From Pseudomonadota bacterium (GTDB taxonomy: Bacteria; Pseudomonadota; Gammaproteobacteria; Acidiferrobacterales; Acidiferrobacteraceae), in assembly GCA_021819245.1 (NCBI GenBank), contig JAKARI010000002.1:1-64000 (forward strand): a stretch of DNA of 64,000 bases, written 5' to 3'. The notes under the pieces were generated by a model, which saw only the letters and a list, made by a program, of their open reading frames with translations, was not told the DNA's origin and did no database searches. Every line of letters starts with the position of its first letter. Within the stretch, counting starts at the first letter, position 1. Positions 16,445 through 25,425 of the stretch are shown piece by piece. The position numbers and the translations under genes were made by a program.

Positions 16445-16905
16445 TGGCCTATTGGCTATTGAAAAGCGAGCCCAGCTCGTTTTCTCTCGAAGACCTGATG
16501 GTGTGCCGTGCCCCTGAGCCCTGGAGCGGGGTACGCAACTTTCAGGCGCGCAACTTCATGCGCGCCATGAGGCCGGGCGACCTCGGGTTCTTTTATCATT
16601 CGAGCTGCGCCAAGCCCGCGATCGTAGGCGAGGTCGAGATCGTGCGCGCATCCTATCCCGACCATACCGCCTTGGACCCCGGCGACCATCACTATGACCC
16701 CCGCGCGGTCGTAAACCCGGATCTTTGGTCCATGGTCGACGTAGCCTTTAAGGAACGCTACCCGGCGCCGGTGACATTGGCCCGCCTCAAGGCCTGTCCG
16801 GCGCTTGCCGGCATGCGGCTCCTGGCGCGCGGTAATCGCTTGTCGGTCCTGCCGGTGACCGCGGAGGAATGGCAGGTCATCCGGCGGCTCGCCCGTGACT
16901 CATGA
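16444..16905 (+). CDS. EVE domain-containing protein
   Basis: A 153-residue single EVE domain (PUA-like fold) of the thymocyte-nuclear-protein-1 type. It opens YWLLKSEPSSFSLEDL, with WSGVRNFQARNFMRAM and GDLGFFYHSS as the conserved binding core. EVE/YTH-like domains bind modified bases in DNA or RNA. ATG 16444 overlaps the previous TGA. Co-transcription with a nucleotide phosphoesterase suggests a nucleic-acid quality role, which is inference. Confidence 0.9.
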   Translation: MAYWLLKSEPSSFSLEDLMVCRAPEPWSGVRNFQARNFMRAMRPGDLGFFYHSSCAKPAIVGEVEIVRASYPDHTALDPGDHHYDPRAVVNPDLWSMVDVAFKERYPAPVTLARLKACPALAGMRLLARGNRLSVLPVTAEEWQVIRRLARDS

Positions 16906-17588
16906 GGTTTTATCATTTCTGGTTCGAGCCGGTCTCGGAGCGCGTGCGGCTGGCGCTCGGCGCCAAGGGCATCGCGCATGAGCGGGTCATCCCCGATTAC
17001 GACGACGACGAGACATTTTTCGATCTGGGCGTGGCCCGGCAGGCCCCGGTGTGGCGGTGGGCCGATGGGCGAGTGGAGACCGATTCGCTGGCCATTGTGC
17101 GCGCGCTCGATTCCGATCAGCCCGACCCGCCGCTTTTTGCTCCCTTGCAGGACGGGCAGTGGCAGGCCCTGCAGGCATGGCGCCTGAGCGCCGCCGATCT
17201 CCTGGAGAGGCTCTATGCGCCGGTGCGCCCGGCGTATCGGGGCCTGGGTGATCACCCGTCTCACCTGGCCTCCTACAAGGCCTCGGTGGCAGCGCGCCTA
17301 GGCGCCAGCATGGAAGAACTCGCCAATGATCGTTACGGGGCCTACGCCCAGCTCGATGCCTTGACCCGGTTCAAGGATCTGGGGGTCTTTCTCGCGCAGC
17401 ATCGATTTTATGCGGGGGCGTTTTCGGCGGCCGACGTGCTCCTTACGGCCGACCTCTTTCCCTTGCAGCTTCAAGACGGCATCACCCTGCCGATCGACAT
17501 CATGTATTATTTTGAACGTGTTCAGGACGTCTGCGGGGTGGATCTGCGCGACGGCCTCATCGGCGGCCCTTTGCGGGAGGGATCATGA
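16902..17588 (+). CDS. Glutathione S-transferase family protein
   Basis: A 228-residue protein with a divergent thioredoxin-like N-domain (YHFWFEPVSERVRLALGAKGI; SLAIVRALDSDQ) and an all-helical C-domain (FYAGAFSAADVLLTADLFPLQ). The usual catalytic Ser/Cys/Tyr near residue 10 is not clear (FWFEPVSERV has a Ser at 11). Similar proteins are annotated as GST-like with unknown substrate. It overlaps both neighbours by four bases. Confidence 0.75.
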   Translation: MRFYHFWFEPVSERVRLALGAKGIAHERVIPDYDDDETFFDLGVARQAPVWRWADGRVETDSLAIVRALDSDQPDPPLFAPLQDGQWQALQAWRLSAADLLERLYAPVRPAYRGLGDHPSHLASYKASVAARLGASMEELANDRYGAYAQLDALTRFKDLGVFLAQHRFYAGAFSAADVLLTADLFPLQLQDGITLPIDIMYYFERVQDVCGVDLRDGLIGGPLREGS

Positions 17589-17917
17589 CACTGTGCGAGC
17601 TTTTGACTTACCTAGACCGGGAATCCGGCTATCCCGTGTTGGATGGCGACTGCGAGGAGACGATCAGGAAGGCCGCGGCCGGCAGCCACAAGGATGTCCT
17701 TGCCGGACGTATCGTGGCGGCCATCGCCGGCAGCGTCGACACCGCGACGGCGACTGCCCCCATACTGCGCGCGCAGGCCACGACCGCGCTTGGGCCCTTG
17801 CGCTTGAAGGCCATGCGCGACGATGTGACGGGCGATGAGCTAAGGCGCATGGAGCGCACGGTGCACGCGATCGACGGCGCCTTCAATGACGAGGCGCTCG
17901 CCGCGCGCGGATCGTAA
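17585..17917 (+). CDS. Hypothetical protein, unrecognised
   Basis: 110 residues, mixed helical, no signal peptide or membrane segment. It begins MTLCELLTYLDRESGYP and has an Ala/Thr-rich middle (IAGSVDTATATAPILRAQATTAL). ATG 17585 overlaps the GST stop (ATGA), so it is translated as the last member of the operon. I do not recognise a family. Confidence 0.65.
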   Translation: MTLCELLTYLDRESGYPVLDGDCEETIRKAAAGSHKDVLAGRIVAAIAGSVDTATATAPILRAQATTALGPLRLKAMRDDVTGDELRRMERTVHAIDGAFNDEALAARGS

Positions 17918-17926
17918 GCCCATTCG

Positions 17927-17944
17927 CTGCCCCTCTCGGGGCAG
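17927..17944. terminator. Hairpin between convergent genes
   Basis: CTGCCCC-TCTC-GGGGCAG is a perfect 7-bp stem with a tetraloop lying between the 17917 stop and the ilvA stop at 17947. It has no U-run on either strand but sits where a bidirectional stop signal is expected. Confidence 0.45.
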
Positions 17945-17946
17945 GC

Positions 17947-19452
17947 TCAGCGCAGGAACAGCTGGTAGGCCGGATTCCCGGTCTCTTCCTCGTAATCCAT
18001 GCCGAGCGCCTCGAGAAAGGCCGGCAGCTTCTTGCGTTCGGATGGCGGCACCTGCATGCCGATCAAGACGCGGCCATAGTCAGCGCCGTGATTGCGGTAA
18101 TGAAAGAGGCTTATGTTCCAGGCGCGACCCATGGCGTTGAGAAACGCCATCAGGGCCCCGGGGCGGTCCGGAAACTCGAAGCGGTAGACGATCTCGTCAT
18201 TCACGGGGCAGCGCCCACCGACCAGGTGACGCACATGCAGCTTGGCCATTTCGTTGTCGGTCAGATCCAGAATGTCATAGCCTGCGCGCGCGAGGGCTGT
18301 AAAGAGATCGTGGGCATCGTCGCCCTCTCCTACCTGTATCCCGACAAAGACATGGGCCAGCGTCGGTCCCGCATAGCGGTAATTGAACTCGCTTATGTTG
18401 CGATCGCCGATCAGGCTGCAGAATTGCCGGAAGCTCCCCGGGACCTCGGGGATGGTGGCGGCAAACAGGACCTCCCGGCGCTCGCCGATCTCGGCGCGCT
18501 CGGCGACATGCCGCAGCCGATCGAAGTTCATGTTCGCGCCCGAGGCGATGGCGATAAGCGGCCGGTCCCCGGGGTGCGTTAAGGCGTAGGCCTTGAGGCC
18601 TGCAACCGCCAGCGCCCCCGACGGCTCGACGATGGAACGGGTATCCTCAAAGATGTCCTTGATGGCCGCACAGATCGCATCGTTGCTTACCACCAGGACC
18701 TCGTCGACCAGCCGCCGCGCGATACGAAACGGCTCGCGGCCGACCTGGCGTACCGCGACGCCATCGGCGAAGGTGCCGACATGGTCGAGGAGCACGCGGT
18801 TGCCGGCTATAAGCGAGCGCGCGAGGGCGTCGGCGTCGGCCGGCTCGACCCCCACGATACGAATCTCGGGCCGCAGGGACTTGACATAGAGGGCGATGCC
18901 CGCGATCAACCCGCCGCCGCCGACTGGCACGAAGATGGCCTCGATGTCGGATGGGTGTTGCTTTAGGATTTCCATACCGATCGTGCCTTGACCGGCAATA
19001 ACATCAGGGTCATCGTAGGGATGAATGAAGGGCAGGCCCTGCGCCTCGCTCAAATGCCGTGCATGGGCGTAGGCGGCATCGTAATTGTCGCCCGCGAGCA
19101 CCACCTCGGCGCCTCGGGCGCGCACCGCCTCGACCTTGATGCTGGGCGCCATGACGGGCATGACGATGACCGCGCGAATGCCAAGCCGCTGCGCGGCAAG
19201 CGCCACCCCCTGGGCGTGGTTCCCGGCCGAGGCGGTAAGTACCCCCTGGGCCCGTTCGGCAGGGTCAAGGCCCGCGATCTTGTTATAGGCGCCGCGCAGC
19301 TTGAAGGAGAACACCGGCTGCATGTCCTCGCGCTTTAAGAGGATGCGCCGGCCCAACCGGCGTGACAACGCCGCCGCCTCGGACAGCGGGCTTTCGATGG
19401 CCACGTCGTAGACGCGGGCCTTGAGGATGCGCTTTAGGTAATCGCGTGTCAT
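17947..19452 (-). CDS. ilvA: Threonine ammonia-lyase, biosynthetic (IlvA)
   Basis: First step of isoleucine synthesis: threonine to 2-oxobutanoate and ammonia. 501 residues. PLP lysine in SFKLRGAYNK (about residue 55), the glycine-rich phosphate loop VPVGGGGLIAG, and two C-terminal ACT-like regulatory modules (FAATIPEVPGSFRQFCSLIG; FEFPDRPGALMAFLNAMG) that bind isoleucine/valine. The longer open frame to 19611 is not needed: MTRDYLKRILKARVYDVA at 19452 matches family starts. Confidence 0.94.
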   Translation of the reverse strand: MTRDYLKRILKARVYDVAIESPLSEAAALSRRLGRRILLKREDMQPVFSFKLRGAYNKIAGLDPAERAQGVLTASAGNHAQGVALAAQRLGIRAVIVMPVMAPSIKVEAVRARGAEVVLAGDNYDAAYAHARHLSEAQGLPFIHPYDDPDVIAGQGTIGMEILKQHPSDIEAIFVPVGGGGLIAGIALYVKSLRPEIRIVGVEPADADALARSLIAGNRVLLDHVGTFADGVAVRQVGREPFRIARRLVDEVLVVSNDAICAAIKDIFEDTRSIVEPSGALAVAGLKAYALTHPGDRPLIAIASGANMNFDRLRHVAERAEIGERREVLFAATIPEVPGSFRQFCSLIGDRNISEFNYRYAGPTLAHVFVGIQVGEGDDAHDLFTALARAGYDILDLTDNEMAKLHVRHLVGGRCPVNDEIVYRFEFPDRPGALMAFLNAMGRAWNISLFHYRNHGADYGRVLIGMQVPPSERKKLPAFLEALGMDYEEETGNPAYQLFLR

Positions 19453-19799
19453 CGGGCGGTCTTTGCGCGAGCATAGCAGAGGCGGTCTGTCTTCGGCCAC
19501 CGACTGCGACAAGGCCGCGTTTTCGCATGGGCCCGAATCGTGCGCCGCCACGCTCTTTATACCGGCCAATCGAACGAATGATCCGCGCCGGGTTCCTCCC
19601 GGCGAGGGCATTCGGGGCGCCCCTGGGTGACGACCGCAGCCGCGGCCACGCAGCTACGCGCCTTGCCAGTCACCCCGTGCCGACCCTTCGCCCGCCTTCC
19701 CGGCCCCTGAACGTGCCTCACGATGCGCTAGCGCCTGCGCCGTCTCTCCTTGTGACGTGCCGCAGACCATGATCTATATTTATCCAGAGGTGTTTGGGC
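19453..19799. other. Intergenic region between divergent ilvA and the PhnD-like gene
   Basis: About 347 bases without a supported gene. An AT-rich patch, CATGATCTATATTTATCC (19768-19785), precedes the PhnD-like start and may hold its -10 region. No leader peptide with runs of Ile/Val/Leu codons was recognised upstream of ilvA. Confidence 0.4.
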
Positions 19800-20594
19800 A
19801 TGCATCGCATAGTCCCGATGATGGGGGGAGTCGTCCTGCTCGCCGGGGTAGCCGCGGGGCCGGGGGCGTGTGCCGCCCCCCCTGTGCTGACGATCGGAAT
19901 CGTCCCGGAGATGTCACCGTGGACGCTCGCGCGCCGCTGGACACCGGTCCTCAGGGCCTGGTCGGCGGCCGCCGGAGTGCGCATCGCCTTGCGCACGGCG
20001 CCGACCATCCACCGCTTCGAGCAGCGTGTTGCGCACCATGACTATGACCTCGTGTATCTCAATCCGGTCGACTACCTCCGTTACCGGAACCATTATCGAG
20101 CCTTTGCCCGCGGGCGGGGGCGCCTGCAGGGGATCCTGATCGTCCGCCGCGGGGGACCCGTGCGCGACATCAGCGGGCTTAAGGATCGCGTGATCGCGTT
20201 TCCGGCCCGCCACGCGCTTGCGGCCTCGATTGAGCCGCGGGGCTTTTTGCAAGACCGCGGCATCCCGTTCCGGGTACGCTATGTCGGTTCGCATGATGCC
20301 GTTTACCGTGACGTGGCCGCTGGCCTCTTTGTCGCAGGCGGGGGGATCCGCCGGACCTATGATGCACTCCCATCGCGGATCCGCCGGCGCTTGCGAATCC
20401 TCTGGGCCGGGCCCAAGGGGCTCACGCACCCCTTTGCCGCGCTGCGCACCTTGCCTGCGGCCCTGGTGCGGCGCCTGACAGCAACGCTTGTGCATCTGCC
20501 CCGGGTGGTGCCTGGCGCCATAAGGAGGCTTGGATTTACCGGATTTCGCGCCGCGCGCGATCGCGACTACACGCGCGCCAGGCCGGTCCTGTGA
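19800..20594 (+). CDS. PhnD-like periplasmic substrate-binding protein
   Basis: 264 residues with a signal peptide (MHRIVPMMGGVVLLAGVAAGPGACA) and a PhnD/SsuA-type binding fold (VLTIGIVPEMSPWTLARRWTPVLRAWS, then YDLVYLNPVDYLRYR and a GSHDAVYRDVAAGLFVAGG segment). No permease or ATPase is nearby. Its frame overlaps the following GGDEF-EAL gene by four bases, so it more likely serves as a periplasmic sensor input to c-di-GMP signalling than as a transporter. ATG 19800 follows CCAGAGG; a TTG two codons earlier is possible. Confidence 0.8.
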   Translation: MHRIVPMMGGVVLLAGVAAGPGACAAPPVLTIGIVPEMSPWTLARRWTPVLRAWSAAAGVRIALRTAPTIHRFEQRVAHHDYDLVYLNPVDYLRYRNHYRAFARGRGRLQGILIVRRGGPVRDISGLKDRVIAFPARHALAASIEPRGFLQDRGIPFRVRYVGSHDAVYRDVAAGLFVAGGGIRRTYDALPSRIRRRLRILWAGPKGLTHPFAALRTLPAALVRRLTATLVHLPRVVPGAIRRLGFTGFRAARDRDYTRARPVL

Positions 20595-22636
20595 CGATGC
20601 CGCCGATGACCCTGTCGTTTCGCACGAAAATGATCGCAGGTATCGCGCTCATTCAGATCTTGTTTCTGCTCGCCATCCTGATGAGCGGCCTTACGGTCTT
20701 GTCGCAGTCACGCGCGCAGGCACTCATGACACGGGTCAAGGGCGACGCCCGTCTGTTCGCGACCGCCTCCGCCAATGCCCTTGTGAGCGATGATATCGGG
20801 GCATTGCGGCGCATCGTGCGTCAGGTGATGCGTAACCGCGGGGTCATTTATGCCGCGGCGTGGGACGGGGACGGCAGGCCCCTGGCGCACGCGGGACGCG
20901 CCATCGAAGGCGCGCATGTCTACCGGGCCCAGGCCTCGGTCATGGTCGACAAGACGTCCTATGGCAAGGTTGAGATCGAGGTAAGAGACCGCCGCTTCGG
21001 ACCGATTCTGGTGCGGGCGAGCCACCGCATCCTCGCGATCGCCCTCGGTGAGATCATGTTGGTGGGATTGGCGTCGTGGCTCTTCGGACGCTATCTCATG
21101 CGTCAGGTGGCCGCCATCGAGGCGGGGGTCGCGCGCATCGCAAGCGGCGAGCTGGGGTTTCAGCTCCCGGTTGCCGGTCATGATGAGCTGGCGCGCATGA
21201 TCATCGGATTTAATACCATGTCGGCGCAGCTTAAGACCCTGCAAGACGAGGCCACGCGAGAGCATCACGAGGTCCTGGCCGCCAATGAGCGGCTCGAGAG
21301 GCGCGTCTACGAGCGCACCGAGGAGCTCGCGGTCGCCAACCGCGAGCTCGAGTATCGGGCCATGCATGACCCCCTGACCGGTCTGCCCAACCGCATCCTG
21401 CTGCAAGACCGGTTGTTCCAGGCCATTCGCGCCGGACACCGGGAGGCCACGCCATTCGCCCTCATGATCCTTGATCTCGACGGGTTCAAGGACATCAATG
21501 ACGGCTTAGGCCATGAGGCCGGTGATCTCCTGCTCCAGGAGGTGGCCCGGCGTATCGTCGCCCGGCTGCGCCAGTCGGACACGGCCGCGCGCTTAGGCGG
21601 GGACGAGTTCGCCCTCCTGCTGCCCGGCGTCGCGAATGGTGCCGATGCCGAGATCGTGGCCCGCAAGCTGCTCGACGCCTTAAGGGTGCCCACGGCCATT
21701 GGCGATCAGGCTGTATCTGTCACCGCGAGCTGCGGCGCGGTGCTGTTCCCGTCGCACGGGGATGAGGGCTCGACGCTTTTGCGGCATGCCGATCGCGCCA
21801 TGTACGAGGCCAAGCGCACCCGGCAGGGGTTTCTCTCTTTCGCGCCCGCCATGGATGAGGCGGGGGATGATCGCCTGCGGTTACAGGTGGGCCTTGAGCG
21901 TGCCATTCGGCACGGGGATCTGGTGCTGCACTATCAGCCGACCGTCAATCTCGCCACCGGCGAGGTCTCGGGGGCGGAGGCCTTGGTCCGCTGGCCGCAC
22001 CCGGTGCTCGGCATGCTGGCGCCGGCGCGGTTCGTGCCCCTGGCGGAACGCACGGATCTCATAGGGCCGCTTACCTTTTTTGTGCTGCGTCAGGCCGCGA
22101 CCCAGGCGCGCGCCTGGGCGGAACGTGGGCGGAGGTTGGCGGTCGCGGTCAACGTGTCGGCCGTGAGCCTGAGCGACAGCGGGTTTGCGGATCGCGTGGA
22201 GCGTATTCTCCAGGAGGCCGGTGTTGCCCCCGGTCTCATAGAGCTCGAGGTCACCGAGACCGCGCTCATGCGCGACCCGGAGCGTGCACAGGCCGCGATC
22301 CGGGCCTTGAGCGGGTTCGGGGTACATGTCGCGATCGATGACTTCGGGACGGGCTATTCGTCCATGGCCTATCTGCGCAGGCTTGCCGTGGCCAAGATCA
22401 AGATCGACAAGTCCTTTGTCATGGATATGGGGGTGAGCCGCAATGACAGCGTCATCGTCCGTTCGATCATCGATCTGGGCCATTCCCTGGGGCTCAAGGT
22501 CATAGGCGAGGGGGTCGAGAGCGCCGAGACGATGGCGATCCTGGCGGGACTTGGCTGTGACTACGCGCAAGGGTTTCATATCGCCCGGCCCATGGGTGCC
22601 GAGGCCTTCGATACCTGGCTGCAACAACGCGCGTGA
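20591..22636 (+). CDS. GGDEF-EAL c-di-GMP signalling protein with HAMP domain
   Basis: 681 residues: an N-terminal membrane helix (~15-35), a periplasmic sensory stretch, a second helix (~150-170), HAMP (~170-225), a short coiled coil, GGDEF (~260-415) and EAL (~430-680). The cyclase signature RLGGDEFALLLPG is intact. The EAL motif appears as GAEALVRWPHP with downstream IDDFGTGYSSMAYLRRL and KIDKSF metal/catalytic residues, so both activities are plausible. With the PhnD-like protein it forms a ligand-sensing pair. It could set c-di-GMP levels for the MshE ATPase of the pilus locus 6 kb away (inference). Confidence 0.92.
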   Translation: MTMPPMTLSFRTKMIAGIALIQILFLLAILMSGLTVLSQSRAQALMTRVKGDARLFATASANALVSDDIGALRRIVRQVMRNRGVIYAAAWDGDGRPLAHAGRAIEGAHVYRAQASVMVDKTSYGKVEIEVRDRRFGPILVRASHRILAIALGEIMLVGLASWLFGRYLMRQVAAIEAGVARIASGELGFQLPVAGHDELARMIIGFNTMSAQLKTLQDEATREHHEVLAANERLERRVYERTEELAVANRELEYRAMHDPLTGLPNRILLQDRLFQAIRAGHREATPFALMILDLDGFKDINDGLGHEAGDLLLQEVARRIVARLRQSDTAARLGGDEFALLLPGVANGADAEIVARKLLDALRVPTAIGDQAVSVTASCGAVLFPSHGDEGSTLLRHADRAMYEAKRTRQGFLSFAPAMDEAGDDRLRLQVGLERAIRHGDLVLHYQPTVNLATGEVSGAEALVRWPHPVLGMLAPARFVPLAERTDLIGPLTFFVLRQAATQARAWAERGRRLAVAVNVSAVSLSDSGFADRVERILQEAGVAPGLIELEVTETALMRDPERAQAAIRALSGFGVHVAIDDFGTGYSSMAYLRRLAVAKIKIDKSFVMDMGVSRNDSVIVRSIIDLGHSLGLKVIGEGVESAETMAILAGLGCDYAQGFHIARPMGAEAFDTWLQQRA

Positions 22637-22652
22637 GGGTTAAAGGCCGGCG

Positions 22653-23156
22653 CTAGTGCCCGTAGCCGACCGTCAGGACCACCATGTCGGCATCGCGATA
22701 GCCAAACTGCGCCGATTGCTGGAACGTGATGTGATTCCAGCGCACCCCGATCCGCCAGTATCGGTCCAGCCGATAGGAGGTCGATAGCGAGACGAGCAGC
22801 GACGCGTGGTAGCCGTTGGTCTGGACGCCGGGGCGGATGTCGTAGACGGTATTGAGGACCTCGGGGCCCAGGGCGAGGGTGGCATGCAGCCGTTTCGTGA
22901 CCGCGCTCGCAAGCCGGTACTGGATGAAGACGCCATCCGTTCCAGCGTTTACGCCCTCGTTCAGATAGCCGGCCTCCCAGCGGCTGCCCGCGTAATAGGC
23001 CATGGCTGCGGCCTTGAACTTCGGTCCCGGTTCGTTGGCGATACCAAGCCCGCCTGCAAGCACCAGCGCGGCCCGAGCGGCCATCGTGCCCGCCGCCCAT
23101 AGGCCCACAAACGGCCATCCAAAAACGCGCATCACCGCACCATGCTGACGACCCAT
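22653..23156 (-). CDS. Outer-membrane beta-barrel protein, PagL/acyloxyacyl hydrolase-like
   Basis: About 167 residues: an N-terminal hydrophobic segment (VFGWPFVGLWAAGTMAARAAL), then alternating amphipathic strands ending in an aromatic (LTVGYGH). The region YWRIGVRWNHITFQQSAQ resembles the end of lipid A 3-O-deacylase PagL, where a His-x-Ser dyad sits. Here it is His-Ile-Thr, so catalysis is doubtful. The start is uncertain: ATG 23156 is very close to GAGGAGGG; ATG 23132 is an alternative. It may be a non-enzymatic barrel. Confidence 0.55.
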   Translation of the reverse strand: MGRQHGAVMRVFGWPFVGLWAAGTMAARAALVLAGGLGIANEPGPKFKAAAMAYYAGSRWEAGYLNEGVNAGTDGVFIQYRLASAVTKRLHATLALGPEVLNTVYDIRPGVQTNGYHASLLVSLSTSYRLDRYWRIGVRWNHITFQQSAQFGYRDADMVVLTVGYGH

Positions 23157-23514
23157 GACCCTCCTCGCACGCACCGGACAGGCTAATGTCGCGTTCTGTC
23201 TGGGTTCCAATAATGGTCCGCCGGTCATATGCCCCGCATCCCGGTACAGACCGCTGCGCCGAGCGCACCGACAGTGTATTCTATTAGTAAGCCATAGAAA
23301 TAGTATCGCAAACTAACGATCCCCACCCCCCTCTCTCGACCGAACCTTCTTTGTTCACCGATTTTGCCCGGTTTGTGCCGGTGACAGGCCGCCCCCGGAC
23401 CGCAAGGCCCCGGGGGCCCCACAGCCGCGTGCCGCGAAGGCCGTGCGCCGCGATTGCAAGCAGGGCCTCGGCCCCGGCCTTTCTTTCATGCCATGACCCC
23501 GGTATCCTGCGCCC
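23157..23514. other. Intergenic region between the barrel gene and rpiA
   Basis: About 358 bases with no supported gene. The middle is AT-rich (23275-23310), the remainder very GC-rich with CCCCGGGGGCCCC. A weak -10-like TATCCT lies seven bases before the rpiA ATG, so rpiA may also be leaderless, but no -35 is convincing. Confidence 0.35.
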
Positions 23515-24171
23515 ATGACTCAAGACGAGATGAAGAAGGCGGCCGCCGTGGCGGCCCTGGAGTGTGTTCCCCACGGCGGCATCATCGGTGTGGGCACGGG
23601 CAGTACCGCAAACCATTTCATCGACGCCCTGGCGACGATCAAGGGCCGCATAGACGGGGCCGTGGCCAGCTCTGTCGCCACCGCCGAGCGGCTTACGAAA
23701 CACGGGATCCCGGTCGTGGATCTCAATGAGGCCGGGGATCTCGCCCTCTACGTCGACGGCGCCGATGAGGCCACCGTCCATCGGGCCCTGATCAAGGGGG
23801 GTGGCGGGGCGCTCACGCGCGAGAAGATCGTGGCGGCGGCGAGCCGCACGTTTGTGTGCATTGCCGATGAGGGCAAGCTGGTCGATGTCCTGGGACGCTT
23901 CCCGTTGCCGGTGGAGGTGATTCCGATGGCGCGCAGCCTGGTTGCGCGCGCGATCGTGGCGCTGGGCGGCGAGCCGGTCTTGCGCCCGGGTTTTCAGACC
24001 GACAACGGCAACGTGATCCTCGATGTCCATGGGCTGAAGATCCTCGATCCCGTGGCCCTGGAGGAGCGCTTGAATCAGATTACCGGGGTGGTCACCAACG
24101 GACTCTTTGCGCGCCGCGGCGCCGACGTCCTCTTGCTGGGCACGGCCCATGGGGTGCGTCGCCTGCCTTAA
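23515..24171 (+). CDS. rpiA: Ribose-5-phosphate isomerase A
   Basis: 218 residues. Interconverts ribose-5-phosphate and ribulose-5-phosphate in the pentose phosphate pathway. Phosphate loop [13 protein letters not shown], catalytic region YVDGADEA and [14 protein letters not shown] are all complete. No ribosome site is obvious upstream of ATG 23515. Confidence 0.95.
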   Translation: MTQDEMKKAAAVAALECVPHGGIIGVGTGSTANHFIDALATIKGRIDGAVASSVATAERLTKHGIPVVDLNEAGDLALYVDGADEATVHRALIKGGGGALTREKIVAAASRTFVCIADEGKLVDVLGRFPLPVEVIPMARSLVARAIVALGGEPVLRPGFQTDNGNVILDVHGLKILDPVALEERLNQITGVVTNGLFARRGADVLLLGTAHGVRRLP

Positions 24172-24197
24172 ACGGGGGCCGTGCCGGGAGGAGGCGC

Positions 24198-25172
24198 ATG
24201 GACGCCTATGTCGTCGACAGGGATGGACGCGGGGGGCTGGTGGCGGGCCTTGGGCGGCGCGATGTCCGCGAACTGACATCCCCCGGCGTCCTGATGCGCG
24301 TGCAGTACTCGAGCCTCAACTACAAAGACGCCCTGGCCGCGCGCGGCGACCCCGGTATCGTCAAGCGCTTTCCGCATGTGCCCGGCATCGATGCCGCAGG
24401 CGTTCTGGCCGATGATCCGGCCGCAGGTCCGGTGCTTGTGACGGGCTACGGCTTGGGCACGGAGGTGTGGGGCGGCTTTGGCGATTATGTGCGGGTCCCG
24501 GAGGATTGGCTCGTGCCGATCCCCGATGGACTCTCGGTGCGCGACAGCATGATTCTGGGGACCGCGGGCCTGACTGCGGCCTTGAGTGTCGACGCCCTCT
24601 TGCAGGCCGGCCTCGATCCCGCTGCAGGGGAGGTCCTGGTGACCGGGGCGACCGGCGGGGTCGGGAGTCTCGCCGTCATGCTGCTCGCACGGCTCGGGTT
24701 CTCCGTAGTGGCCTTGACGCGCAAGCCCGCGGCAGAGGCCTACCTGCAGGGATTGGGCGCGGCGCGGGTTCAGGTCGCCCGTTCCGCTCCTGCCCCCGCC
24801 AAGGCCCTGCATAAGGCGCAGTGGGCGGGGGCCATCGATACGGTCGGGGGCGAGACCTTGGCCTTTGTCCTCAAGGGCGTTGGTTACGGCGGCGCGGTGG
24901 CGGCCTGCGGCATGGCCGGCGGTGCCGATTTTCCTGGATCCGTCTATCCGTTCATTCTGCGCGGCGTGCGATTATTCGGAATCGATTCGGTGCAGTGCCC
25001 GCACGCGGTCCGCGAGGACCTGTGGCGGCGCTTGGCCGGCCCCTGGAGGCCTGCGCGCCTTGCCGATATCGAGCGGGTCGTGGACCGCCGGGATCTCGAC
25101 ACCGCGATCGCGGCATTGCTGGACGGTGAGCGCACGGGGCGCACCCTGGTGCGAGTCGGCGCGGTGTGCTGA
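24198..25172 (+). CDS. acuI: YhdH/AcuI-type NADPH-dependent acrylyl-CoA reductase
   Basis: 324-residue medium-chain dehydrogenase/reductase without catalytic zinc. Substrate-side motif YSSLNYKDALAARGDPGIV and cofactor motif TGATGGVGSLAVMLLARLGF fit the YhdH/AcuI family that reduces acryloyl-CoA to propionyl-CoA and detoxifies acrylate. It sits 26 bases after rpiA and has GGGAGGAGG before the ATG. The in vivo substrate is not proven by sequence. Confidence 0.87.
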   Translation: MDAYVVDRDGRGGLVAGLGRRDVRELTSPGVLMRVQYSSLNYKDALAARGDPGIVKRFPHVPGIDAAGVLADDPAAGPVLVTGYGLGTEVWGGFGDYVRVPEDWLVPIPDGLSVRDSMILGTAGLTAALSVDALLQAGLDPAAGEVLVTGATGGVGSLAVMLLARLGFSVVALTRKPAAEAYLQGLGAARVQVARSAPAPAKALHKAQWAGAIDTVGGETLAFVLKGVGYGGAVAACGMAGGADFPGSVYPFILRGVRLFGIDSVQCPHAVREDLWRRLAGPWRPARLADIERVVDRRDLDTAIAALLDGERTGRTLVRVGAVC

Positions 25173-25425
25173 GAGCGGGATCGGGCGTGCCCTACCGGCG
25201 CCGAGGGGTTGCGGGGCTGTCATGAGAAGGAGGCCCGGCAGTCTTTCACGCAAGGGAGGATCCCCAGCCGCATTGCACTCCGGGCCTTGGGTCTGCTGTC
25301 TAGGGCCGGCCTGGCGTTTGCCCTCATGCCGGCCTTAAGTCGCCCGTCAGGATGATCGCCCGACGCACTCATCCTCAATTCCGGTTCCGGGTCGTCCCAG
25401 CACCAGTTGGGGCAAGGCCAGTCGA
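25173..25425. other. Convergent intergenic region
   Basis: About 253 bases between the acuI and trxC stops. Only short frames are present and none has recognisable content. No clear U-tailed hairpin was found. Confidence 0.3.

Noticed and set aside
23284..24279. 331-aa minus-strand frame
   Set aside because: Antisense to rpiA, His/Arg-rich low-complexity translation, no domains.
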